Shown here in pieces: positions 34,442 through 43,475 of a DNA stretch of 64,000 nt. A program made the translations under genes and the position numbers. Below the pieces are notes generated by a model that had not been told where the DNA came from, did no database searches, and saw nothing but the letters and a program-made list of their open reading frames with translations. The stretch spans positions 62,001 to 126,000 of the forward strand of contig JABYQR010000070.1 in the NCBI GenBank assembly GCA_022592445.1, written 5' to 3'. Each line of letters opens with the position of its first letter. The stretch's first letter is position 1. This DNA is from Cytidiella melzeri (taxonomy: Eukaryota > Basidiomycota > Agaricomycetes > Polyporales > Irpicaceae).

Positions 34442-35167
34442 CTAATACGCGACGATGACACCGCTGGGCGCCTTCGAGGGAATCTCTGCCTTGAAGTTGT
34501 TGACGTCGAGGGGTGCACGCTTCGTCGCTGTGTTGGAGTAAGCGACGATGACGCCGTCAGGAGCCTTCGAAGGGACCTCTGCCTTGAAGTCGTTAACATC
34601 AAGAGGTGCACGCTTCGTTTGCGCATTAGTGTACGCAACGATGACGCCGTCGGGTGCTTTAGACGGGACCTCTGCCTTGAAGTTGTTAACGTCGAGAGGT
34701 GCGCGCTTCGTCTGCGTGTTGGAGTAGGCGACAATGACACCATCGGGGGCCTTGGACGGGACTTCAGCTTTGAAGTCGTTGACGTCGAGAGGCGCACGCT
34801 TGGTGGCCGTGTTAGAGTAGGCGACGATGACACCGTCGGGAGCCTTCGAAGGGACCTCTGCTTTAAAGTCATTGACGTCGAGAGGCGTACGCTTCGTTTG
34901 CGTGTTCGAGTAAGCAACGATCACACCGTCAGGTGCCTTGGACGGAACCTCTGCCTTGAAGTCGTTGACATCAAGGGGTGCACGCTTTGTCGCTGTGTTG
35001 GAGTAGGCAACGATGACACCGTCAGGCGCCTTGGAGGGAACCTCCGCCTTGAAGTCGTTTACGTCGAGAGGCGCACGCTTGGTAGCTGTGTTGGAGTATG
35101 CTACGATGACGCCGTCGGGGGCCTTCGAAGGCACTTCCGCTTTGAAGTCGTTGACATCGAGAGGCGC
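34442..35167 (-). repeat. Tandem 93-bp coding repeat (8 copies, last truncated)
   Basis: Seven full 93-bp units and a final 72-bp unit lie end to end with no spacer. They encode the 31-residue peptide unit of the precursor. The phase is constant and copies diverge mainly at synonymous sites. The same periodicity creates long shadow frames on the opposite strand. Confidence 0.9.
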
Positions 35168-35343
35168 ACGCTGCTGGACGGCCCGGCGTGCAACAGCATC
35201 CTAGACAACGGCGTAAGTAACCACGGAGATTGTCAAGAACAATAATCACTCACCCGCAAGGGCATGGGCATGGGAGAAGCTGTTGCCTGCCCAGCCAAGA
35301 AGACGGCCAAACCAACGAAGAAAAGGTTGCGTGCGGAGAGCAT
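34442..35343 (-). CDS. Kex2-type repeat precursor 1, eight units, secreted peptide array
   Basis: Two exons, 35343-35254 and 35200-34442, give 282 residues. Exon 1 is a signal peptide plus SPMPMPLR (start MLSARNLFFVGLAVFLAGQ). Exon 2 begins DAVARRAVQQR, then eight tandem units: seven of 31 residues (42-258) and a last truncated one of 24. Each unit reads APLDVN, D or N, FKAEVPSKAP, DGVIVAY, a variable SNTA/SNTQ/TNAQ, then TKR. The regular Lys-Arg sites and signal peptide are the hallmarks of fungal precursors cut by the Golgi protease Kex2. Units contain no cysteine. Codons differ at third positions between units while residues are nearly fixed, so the peptide is under selection. Possible roles are surface repellent, signalling peptide or RiPP precursor; none is shown. 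Confidence 0.88.
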
Positions 35344-35384
35344 GATTTGTGTTATTCGCTGTACTGTCAAAGTGCTGATGGATT

Positions 35385-35418
35385 ACGGTTCTACCGTACT
35401 TGAGGTCGCTCAGCGGCC
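35385..35418 (-). promoter_or_regulatory. Twin inverted repeats in leader of precursor 1
   Basis: ACGGTTCTACCGT at 35385-35397 and GGTCGCTCAGCGGCC at 35404-35418 can each fold as a short hairpin in the leader mRNA. Equivalent elements with partly different sequence but kept pairing occur at 37058-37091 ahead of the paralogue. Confidence 0.5.
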
Positions 35419-35485
35419 TGTTGTGGAACCTAGAGGGAGTATGTTAGCACTTCGCCCGCGGTAGTTAGCAAAGAGCGCAACGTAC
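35418..35485 (-). other. Predicted leader intron of precursor 1
   Basis: Donor GTACGT at 35485, a GCTAAC branch-like site, and acceptor ACAACAG ending at 35418 make a 68-nt 5' UTR intron. Donor and acceptor contexts are matched in the paralogue (37091-37167). Confidence 0.6.
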
Positions 35486-35542
35486 AAAAAGGGACGAGAA
35501 GGGAAATGTGAGGGGCTCGAGGCTCAGGCTAGCGGTGATGAA

Positions 35543-35550
35543 GGTATATA
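35543..35550 (-). promoter_or_regulatory. TATA box of precursor 1
   Basis: TATATATA lies 58 bp upstream of the predicted leader-intron donor and about 200 bp upstream of the ATG. It has a pyrimidine-rich stretch downstream on the minus strand. Confidence 0.5.
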
Positions 35551-36106
35551 TACCGGTAACTCAGAAGCGCGGACAGTCGTCAAGAGGCAACGTTGTAATC
35601 ATCGCCGGTAGACATACGTCCACGGCCGTTGCGCAACCATCAGCATCCGCTCATTCACGACATGTTGCGATGCAGGTTTTGGGACGTTGTCAATCCAAAG
35701 CGCTGTACTGAAAGATGGCCCACGACAACATGAGTCAAACAAGCATCAAGAACATAGCCTACTCAGATGGAACAGCATCCAAAGCAGCACGCCTCAATGA
35801 ACTAATCATACCTCGGTTCCTCAACCATCGGCAAGGGCTTGAATCGCCACGCTCGGCTGCACAAGATCTCAAGCCATTTGTTTGGTCCTATGCTCGCAAG
35901 CCCATATCTACCATTTCCATCGGCGAGTGTGCAGTAGTGCGAAAGAGTGTACAAACGATAAGGAGGGGGAGAGCAACCGCCGAAGCATGAACTATACCGA
36001 CTTGAAGCATCAAGCATCAGGGGGGAAAGGACAGTAGAAGTGTGAACTTCCCCGCGTACTGCAGCACGCAGTCAACCAACGTCACCCGAATCAAGTAAAG
36101 GGACAG
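35551..36106. other. Spacer between the two precursor genes
   Basis: About 550 bp between the precursor 1 promoter and the 3' UTR of precursor 2. Its distal part (about 35930-36045) resembles the sequence downstream of precursor 1 (about 34215-34320): both carry AGAGTGTACAAA and then CATCAAGCATCA followed by GGACAGTA. This marks the duplication boundary. There is no third repeat array or gene. Confidence 0.6.
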
Positions 36107-36160
36107 CTGAGGCAGGAAACGTTAGCATGAAGCAGCAGGGCTGAGCGTATGTATACTCAC
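36107..36160 (-). other. Predicted 3' UTR intron of the second repeat-precursor gene
   Basis: Ten bases after the TAG stop a GTGAGT donor begins (36160, minus strand). A GCTAACG branch-like site and a CCTCAG acceptor at 36107 follow, giving 54 nt. The position matches the paralogue. Confidence 0.65.
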
Positions 36161-36170
36161 AAACTGACTC

Positions 36171-36996
36171 CTACACAGCTCGCCTGGTGGCCTTGTATGG
36201 GACGATAACACCTTCAGGAGCCATGGACGGCTGCTCGACAGGGACAGTGTTAACATCAGGGGTTGCACGCTTGGTGGCCTTATAGGGGATGATGACACCT
36301 TCGGGGGCCATGGACGGTTGGTCGACGGGAACTGTGTTCACATCCAGGGGAGCGCGCTTAGTAGCCTTGTACGGGACGATGACTCCTTCAGGAGCCATGG
36401 ACGGCTGCTCTACAGGGACAGTATTGACTTCCGGAGCGGCACGCTTGGTAGCCTTGTATGGGACGATAACACCCTCAGGTGCCATGGACGGTTGGTCGAC
36501 GGGGACAGTATTCACATCGAGCGGAGCGCGCTTGGTGACCTTGTACGGAACAATAACACCTTCAGGGGCCATGGATGGTTGTTCGACGGGGACAGTGTTT
36601 ACGTCGGGAGCGGCACGCTTAGTGGCCTTGTACGGTACGGTGACACCGTCAGGAGCCATGGATGGTTGTTCGACAGGGACAGTGTTAACATCAAGAGCGG
36701 CGCGCTTGGTAGCCTTGTATGGGACGATCACGCCTTCAGGTGCCATGGACGGCTGCTCGACAGGAACGGTGTTGACATCAAGAGGAGCACGCCTCACATA
36801 CGCAGGAATAGTTTCGAAAGGCTCCTGCCTCTGTACTGCACGGCGTGCTACGGCATCCTGCGCAATATCATGAACATTTGCAAAAGATCAAGCATCATAG
36901 GTCACTTACGCGCAGTGGCATTGGCAAGGGGAGAGATACTACCTGACCGATGGATACCAACAACCCAATATAACAAAGACTAGATGCGATGAACAT
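36171..36996 (-). CDS. Kex2-type repeat precursor 2, seven units, secreted peptide array
   Basis: Two exons, 36996-36910 and 36857-36171, give 257 residues. Exon 1 encodes a signal peptide (MFIASSLCYIGLLVSIGQ) and ends LPLPMPLR at the same phase-0 intron as precursor 1. Exon 2 starts DAVARRAV, then a pro-segment ending VRR, then seven 29-residue units (53-255) and a terminal AV. Units read A[PAT][LP][DE]VN, TVPV[ED]QPSMAP, EGVIVPY, KATKR; the last ends RR. Shared elements with precursor 1 are the DAVARRAV start, A-PLDVN opening, P-S-x-A-P, GVIVxY and TKR, but the middle has diverged (FKAE versus TVPVEQ). No cysteines in the units. It is a tandem paralogue and a likely extracellular peptide source of unknown role. 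Confidence 0.88.
36176..36840 (-). repeat. Tandem 87-bp coding repeat (7 copies)
   Basis: Seven head-to-tail 87-bp units encode the 29-residue peptides; bounds are approximate to the repeat array. Units 4-5 and 6-7 form a two-unit pattern (APLDVN with VDQ, then AAP/ATP with VEQ), suggesting recent duplication of a pair. Confidence 0.85.
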
Positions 36997-37057
36997 GGCT
37001 CGCGTGGGGAAGTGACTGTTCTGTTATAGATCTGCTGCACTGTCAAAGTGACGACGG

Positions 37058-37091
37058 ACGGTTCAACCGTTCAGAGGGTCGCTCAGCGACC
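37058..37091 (-). promoter_or_regulatory. Twin inverted repeats in leader of precursor 2
   Basis: ACGGTTCAACCGT (37058-37070) and GGTCGCTCAGCGACC (37077-37091) are near-perfect dyads. They lie just downstream of the leader-intron acceptor in the mRNA sense, matching the pair ahead of precursor 1. Confidence 0.5.
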
Positions 37092-37167
37092 TGTTGCGAG
37101 TATGAGATGGAAGCTGAGGGAATTATCAGCGCGAGGCCTGCAATGCGCAGAGCGAAGTAGTACGTAC
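37091..37167 (-). other. Predicted leader intron of precursor 2
   Basis: Donor GTACGT at 37167 and acceptor GCAACAG ending at 37091, 77 nt. The TATA-like CTTATAAG around 37219-37224 lies 52 bp upstream of the donor, the same spacing as in precursor 1. Confidence 0.6.
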
Positions 37168-37370
37168 AGGTAGGGACAAGAAGGGAGCCTGCAGACCGTA
37201 TCCTGTGCTGGGAGGTACTTATAAGTAGGCGTCGGCGATTCAATGTTTCTGATTGGGCGTCGGTAACCAAGCGGCCAACAGCCGGTTGCGCTTCCACCAG
37301 CCAATCAGAAATCCGATCGCTGAGATTTGTGGCTTTCGACTCTTGAATATTATTTATTCTGTGAACTACC

Positions 37371-39758
37371 ATGTCTGATCCTCGCTTTGCAAAGCTCAAA
37401 ACAGACCCGCGGTTTCGCCGCATACGCAAGAAAGAGTCCAAAGTCGTTGTAGACGAGCGTTTCAAGAGTATCTTTGACGAAGGCGACGGCAAGAAAAACA
37501 AAAAGAAGGCGGGTAAGGCGCAAGGTACTTGGTTCTATGGACATCCCAGATATCACGAGTCCAACATTGACAGCAGAACAGGACGTGTTGACAAGTATGG
37601 CAGACCGTTGTCTGACACCCACGAGCAAGATACCCTGCGGCGATTCTACCGTCTGGAGAACGACGAGGATGGCGAGAAGCCAGAGGACGTTGCTACCAAG
37701 AAGGTGCCAGATTACGCTAGAGGAGCCGTGCTCCTTGAATCATCAGACGAGGAAGACGAGGAAGAGAGGAGGGAGGACGGGGAGGACAGCGACACTGGCG
37801 GCTTCGTGACACTAGGAAGGGATGTATCCAGACCAATACCGCTTCTCGCCAACGAGGACGAGGAACCAGAAATCGACCTAAACGAGGATAGCCTTGCGGA
37901 ATTTGATGCACAAGCTGCGGCATATGCGAAAGAGCATGAAAAAGACGATCCTGCTCCTGAAGCGGATCGTACCAGGCGGTTGGCTGTGGTCAACCTAGAC
38001 TGGGATCACGTCAGAGCCATCCATCTGTACAAAGTATTTTCATCTTTGCTATCCCCCACTGGTGCAGCCAATGCATATACATCGAGTAGGCCTGCCGACA
38101 CGAATAAAGGCAAAGGTGTTGCTTCTCGAATTGTTCGTGGAAAGGTACTCAGTGTACGCGTTTACCCCAGTGAGTTTGGGAAAGAGCGTCTCGCACGGGA
38201 GGAGAAGGAAGGGCCACCCGCAGAACTGTTCAAGGCGGGTGAGAACGGCGACGACGACAAGGGCCGTGATCTACACGAGACAAGCAACGGAGACGACTAC
38301 AATGAGGATGCTTTGAGGAAGTATCAGCTTGACCGTCTCAGGTGCGTCTTCCACCACGTAGTGGATTATGGACTAAACTTTGTTTCAGATATTACTATGC
38401 TATTGTCGATTGCGACAGCGTGCAGACTGCCTCGTACCTATATGACGAACTGGAGGGCACAGAGCTGGAACGCTCAGCGAACGTCTTCGATCTAAGTTTT
38501 GTCCCCGAGGAGATGAACTTCAACGATGAATTCAGGTGCATACCTCTTGATCTCTAAACAAGTCGCCCGCAACTCACTCTGACTCCTCTCCAGAGACGAG
38601 GCCACAGGAGAGCTTAACGTTCCGTATAAAGGTCTTGAATTCGTCACAGACGTACGTTCCCCAACCCCCATCTACCTCCCCTCATTCTCTGAATTGGTCC
38701 CGGCTTTTAGGCACTCCGACATTCACGAGTCAAGCTGACATGGGATGAAGACGATCCTGAACGTACCCTCGTTACGCGCCGAGCATTTTCTCGCAAAGAA
38801 ATCGACGAAAACGACTTCAAGGCGTACTTGGCGTCCTCCTCGGAATCCGAAGCTGAAGAAGACCCCTCCCACCCAAAGAAGAATAAAGACAGAGATCGCT
38901 TACGTGCTCTTCTCTTGTCAGGCGGCGACGACGCACTTCCGGAAGGGTGGGATAAAGGTGGCGATGATGGTGGGGCCGATACCGACATGGAGATCACCTT
39001 CACGCCTGGCTTGAGTGAGAGCAAAGGGAAGGGTGAGGATGAGACGACGCTGGATAAATATCAACGGAAGATGAAAGAGAAGAAGAAGAAACGCAAAGAT
39101 GAGATGAAGCAGAAGACGCACGAACAAAAAGTGGATAACAAGAAGGTAAAGAAAGGGATCGAGGACGACTTTTTCGCGGCAGACGTGGATAGTGATGGTG
39201 AGAAGGCCGTCGTGGATGCCGACGAGGAGGACGTCTCGCCGGCTAGGAAGACCCAATCCACCGCCGAGGAACTTGCCCTTATAGCTGCTTCAGACAACCC
39301 GAACGGCGAGGCGAAACATTTCGACATGAAGGCCGTGCTCAAGGCAGAGAAGTCGAAAGGGAAGAAACGAAAGGGCAAAAAGAAGGGCAAAGACGTAGAC
39401 GAGGAGAAAGAGATTCAGGAAGACTTTGCTATCGACGTCAAGGACGATCGGTTCACGGCTCTGCACGAAGACCATACATTTGCCATTGATCCTTCCAATC
39501 CTCAGTGCGCAAGATTTGCTACACTTCTCTCGAAATTCACTCACTGTTTCCCTCAGCTACAAGAAGACAAAGAGTATGTCTGCTCTTCTAGAAGAGCGAT
39601 CCAAGAGACAGCACAACAAACAGTCGCCTATCGATACTGCCTATTCAACTTCAAATTCGACTAGTACGCCACAGACAAATCTGAAGAGTCTGGTTGAGAG
39701 CGTCAAGCGAAAGAGCGCAGGTGTCGGTGGAGGCCTAGGCAAGCGACGCAAGTTGTGA
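37371..39758 (+). CDS. ESF1: Pre-rRNA processing protein ESF1
   Basis: Nucleolar 18S rRNA processing factor. The ATG at 37371 opens MSDPRFAKLKTDPRFRRIRK, the ESF1 signature, then KKESKVVVDERFKSIFDEG. A very acidic segment (SSDEEDEEERREDGEDSD) precedes the conserved core TRRLAVVNLDWDHVRAIHLY and VLSVRVYPSEFGKERLAREE. Across an intron come YYYAIVDCDSVQTASYLYDE and FDLSFVPEEMNF. The C-terminal half is Lys/Glu-rich, with the conserved DDRFTALHEDHTFAIDPSNP. After a last intron (acceptor TCCCTCAG) the protein reads YKKTKSMSALLEERSKR and ends GLGKRRKL. Four introns are present. Length is about 730 residues, in range for the family. Confidence 0.94.
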
Positions 39759-39823
39759 GATTCTTACCCTCAAGAAAAGGATACCTACCACACGACAAAG
39801 GGTTCTCTTTGTAGTACATATAA

Positions 39824-40212
39824 CTATGAATCAAGCATACGAGTCGCATCGGGAAATTCCCGCCAAGAGTCTGCTAGTACGTGTTTCAGTGCTTGCAAAG
39901 CGCGAAATGATTTCGGGAGTACATAGAATATATGAGGAGAGTCAGACGGATAATGGCAATGAGGCCACACGCTCTTTTTCAACATTGTCAGCGCCTGCCG
40001 CCATGCACTTGTCTCACCTCTGTCGCTGCTGCGCACTCGGCAGCGGCGCCGCACTCAGCCTCTGAGCACAACACGTCTGGCATCGCTGCCACTGAGGTGA
40101 GGTGGTCGGCAATGGGGTCCAAGAACCATCGACGAGTATAATTCAATCTAAACACAAGTTTATTGCCGTTGATGCGCCTCGTTATACACTGATCGTCTCG
40201 GTTGCTGAACAA
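39824..40212 (-). CDS. Possible small gene, unknown (low confidence)
   Basis: A minus-strand frame ends 66 bp from the converging ESF1 stop. The terminal exon reads LKKSVWPHCHYPSDSPHIFY then VLPKSFRALQALKHVLADSW and stops at 39824-39826. It can be joined, via donor GTGAGACAAG and acceptor GGCGGCAG, to an upstream frame with FRLNYTRRWFLDPIADHLTS. Amino-acid composition looks protein-like rather than random, but I recognise no family and could not find a convincing start. It could be a gene 3' part, a decayed gene or chance. Confidence 0.25.
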
Positions 40213-40833
40213 CTCGACGACTGCTCGAGCCGGAGGTTATGTATAGTTGACGCAAGACATTGTTCGAGACGTTCAAATCGTCCTTCGTACCGCAGGCTGT
40301 TCCGTGCGACCTTCTTATTTCGGAAAGCGTCGGGAAAGCATCAGCGCTCTCATGGAGTCCAAGAGGCTTCAAGTCAACTCACGTCGAACGCCCCGCTGAC
40401 TATCTCTCACTTTGCATACTATTATGGATTGTAGTGGAGTTAGAGAAGATGCATACTTGTTACCCGCTCTTCACGTGAAGATAGGGCCCAGGTGAGCCAT
40501 ACGTCGTCTTCATACCGTCGCAAAACCAGGCTGACCGTCAGCTGCTCTACCGCGACGGTCAGCAGTCAGTCCCGTAGATGAGCCTTGCAATCGCAAGTTG
40601 CTGACGAGCTCGGGTTAGCCGGGGACCAGCCGCTCTGTCAAAACTCGGACTTCAAGTCTTGGTTCGTCACGCTGCCTGCGCAACAGGTCCACTGGTGAGT
40701 TTATCGACACACACATCTTCACTGGTCATACGCTCAATCCCTCGCGCGGTAGTTATCAATAGGGCAGGATCCAGCAACAATGGGGAACATGTAGGCTGGA
40801 CGAACATTCAAGTTCTGGGCTGGCAGCACGATC
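40213..40833. other. Non-coding stretch with a hairpin
   Basis: No supported gene. A 10-bp perfect inverted repeat (GCTGACCGTC and GACGGTCAGC) spans 40530-40563. Other frames are short and unconvincing. Confidence 0.45.
40530..40563. repeat. Short inverted repeat, 10-bp arms
   Basis: GCTGACCGTC at 40530-40539 pairs perfectly with GACGGTCAGC at 40554-40563 across a 14-base loop. No terminator or gene end is nearby to explain it. Confidence 0.5.
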
Positions 40834-40901
40834 GTGGCGAAGGCTGACTCCGATCTTGATCTCGTCAACTTGCCAGCCTCAGAGGCTCGCTCGTTTTTGT
40901 T

Positions 40902-42120
40902 TATAAAAACGGGGCTGATTCTGCTCAACTCTCCTCACCGCCTCTTCCCCTCTCACCACCACCATCCTCTCCTTCGACTGCTCCTGTCTCTGCCCCTCTC
41001 AGGCATCGAGTCGCAGCGAGTCATGTCTATGTCTACAACAGTCCACCCGTCATCGCACCATGTCCACACTCCAACGCACCTGTCGTCGTTGAATACTCTT
41101 GATACCTCCCGACCTTTGTCGCTGGCTCTCGCGACATGGTCAGCCAACATCTTGAGCATCCACCCATCCACCCATCTTTCATCGTCCGAGACGTCGGTCC
41201 GTTCCCGAACCCATACGTGCAACAACACAAACATCGGCAACCCAAAGCAACTTTCCTCCCTCTTCCGAGCAGTCGGTCTGCTCAAGGATCAAATCTTTCC
41301 TCACATCTCACCAGCAAGTCGCACTCGCATGCGAACGAGGTCGACTCTACGGTGGGATGAAGGGCAACAGTGTGCGGCATGTACCCTCTTCGACAATCGC
41401 AAGTCGGGGAGGTCGCTCACTGTTTGCAAGAGGTCGTCCTTGGTCCTTCCCTTTATTCAAACTTCTCAGTTGCTTGCGTTCGCCGGTGAGTTTCAGTCCA
41501 TATCGACGATATTCATGGTCACTCATCGCTCGACTAGATACCACGCTTCCTCTGCACCACATTCTTTTCTCTCGGGGTTCTATGGACGGACCAGTCTCTT
41601 GCACACTCGTGACTGTCACCACACTCGTCTTGTTCGCTGTCCGCACCCCTGGTCGACTACCATCTGGGCTTCACTCAAGACTCTTCGGCTTAGCTACCCG
41701 GAAACATCTCGTTGACTTCCACCTCAAGGTCGACCATTCTTCTTGACGGCATACTTACTGGCGATGACAGTCATTTGAACATGCTACTCTTTGGGCTCTG
41801 TTGGATGCTGGCTTGTATATCACTTGGCTACTACTGCTACATTCTTCGCAGTTTACATCAACACTCACTCTCGACAACTCTCCTTGCATATAACCTTGAC
41901 CGACATGGGCGACACCCGACCGGGCATAATTTGTTCACTGTAAACACATTTCCTTGTCCATTCCACTGCCCACACCTGATCGTGACTGCGACTAGATTTG
42001 GACTTTACATTTTGTAGACATCGACACCGACTTACCGCTCTCGTAACCTTGACTGGGACACGGCAGCGAGTTCTCGAACCTGGGATCTTGGCCTGTCACG
42101 TTGACGAGGAGAAGAAACAC
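40902..42120 (+). other. Possible transcription unit without a convincing protein
   Basis: TATAAAA at 40902-40908 is followed about 25-80 bp later by a CT-rich stretch, the layout of many basidiomycete core promoters. Downstream frames (for example MSMSTTVHPSSHHVHTPTHL from 41023) are low in complexity and match nothing I know. It may be a non-coding RNA, a decayed gene or a fast-evolving small protein. Confidence 0.3.
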
Positions 42121-42159
42121 GTTCACTCGCGGTCACCTGGAAAAACTAATCTCAAAAGA

Positions 42160-43475
42160 AAAAACTTCGAAATACCCAGAAAAGATTTATTATTGTGCAC
42201 GATTCATAACAACTTCAAATACACAAACGACGAGGACGACGGGAGGGGGGGCGACGAACACTCAAATATGAATTGCCGGTGACAGAACTTACCTGATCTG
42301 GTGCAGCGCAACGTGCATTTTCCTTGGGTGGGAGATCAGGCGCGCAACAGAGTTGGCTACTGTCATCATTCAGGAGTTGTGGTGGGGAGAGGAGTTTGAC
42401 GCCCTCCATCTTCCCTCCAGCTCCTCTTCCTCTCACACCTCTCAAATAATGACAGTAGTCGACTCTGTCGCACACCTTATCTCCCACCCAAGGAAAATGC
42501 ACATTGCGCTGCACCAGATCAGGTAAGTTCCGTCGCTGGCACCTCATATTTGAGTGTTTGTTGCTTCCCCCCCCTTGCTGTCCTCGTCCTCCGTCGTTTG
42601 TGTATCTGAAGTTGTGATTTGTTGTGTCTTTTCTGGGTATTCCGCTGCTACCATCGCCGTACTTGAGTATGCATCACCCTCCCTCGTCCCACACTCAAGT
42701 ACGGTGATGGTGGCAACGGAATACCCAGAAAAAGACACAACAAATCACAACTTCGAATACAGAAACAACGAGGACAATGAGGACGACGGGAGGGGGGCAA
42801 CAAACACTTGAATATGTATTGCCGGCAACGGAACTTACCCTGATCTGGTGCAGCGCAACGTGCATTTTCCTTGGGCGGGAGATCAGGTGCGCAACAGAGT
42901 CGGCTACTGTCATCATTCAGGAGTTGTGGTGGGGAGAGGAGGAGGTGGTGGGACAAGGGAGGGTGAAGCACACTCGAGTACAGAGATGGTGGCAACGGAA
43001 TACCTAGGAAAAGACACAACAAATGACAACTTTGGATACACAAACGACGGAGGACAAGGACAGCAATGGGGGGGGAAGCGATGAACACTCAAATATGAGA
43101 TGCCGGCGACGGAACTGACCTGATCTGGTGCAGCGCAATGTGCATTTTCCTTGGGTGGGAGATAAGGTGTGCGACAGAGTCGACTACTGTCATCATTTGA
43201 GAGGTGTGGGAGGAAGAGGAGCTGGAGGAAAGAGGGAGGGCGACAAACACTCGAGTACGGCGAATCTGGCGATGAAACTCCTCTGACTTTGGTGCAGCAC
43301 AACGTGCACTCTCCTTGGGCGGGAGGTCAGGTGTGCAACAGAGCCAGCTACAGTCGAGCTCGATTGTTGGAGAGGGGGCTAGGACGAGAGATGGGAGATG
43401 TGAGAAAACCTCCAGGCGTCGGGATCTCAGAATTTAGGTGTAGCGCAATGTGCACCCCCTTGGGCGGGTTTTCTG
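42160..43475. repeat. Array of direct and inverted copies of a unit of about 240-280 bp
   Basis: At least four copies of one unit are visible: plus-oriented at about 42160-42400, inverted at about 42430-42668, and plus-oriented at about 42693-42930 and 42960-43210. Degenerate partial copies lie near 43270-43345 and 43435-43475. Landmarks in each copy are a GTGCAGCGCAA core continuing to CATTTTCCTTGGG, then CAACAGAGT...CTACTGTCATCAT, and GGCAACGGAATACC followed by GACACAACAAAT. Copies differ by scattered substitutions and small gaps. No open frame runs through them. It may be a non-autonomous element nest or local satellite; no transposase is present in the window. Confidence 0.7.
42440..42930. 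repeat. Long inverted repeat inside the array
   Basis: Arms of about 230 bp (about 42440-42668 and 42693-42930) face each other around a spacer of about 25 bp. At the centre CCGTACTTGAGT (42657-42668) mirrors ACTCAAGTACGG (42693-42704). Transcription across this would give a long hairpin RNA. Arm limits are approximate. Confidence 0.65.

Noticed and set aside
34619..35245. Long plus-strand open frame (208 aa) opposite precursor 1, and the similar frame at 36289-36873 opposite precursor 2
   Set aside because: They mirror the 93-bp and 87-bp coding repeats. The minus-strand reading has a signal peptide, dibasic sites and conserved introns, so the plus frames are shadows.
34442..36840. Regular repeats as a CRISPR-like array
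   Set aside because: Units are contiguous, coding, 87-93 bp and without unique spacers; the genome is eukaryotic.
40834..41715. 293-aa plus-strand frame
   Set aside because: Its start lies upstream of the TATA box and the sequence is Ser/His/Thr-rich low complexity; not supported as a protein.
42070..42100. tRNA B-box-like GGTTCGAGAACTC on the minus strand
   Set aside because: No matching A box or cloverleaf could be drawn around it.
42215..43302. Several open frames of 65-170 aa in the repeat array
   Set aside because: They arise from the repeated unit in different frames and strands and share no consistent protein.
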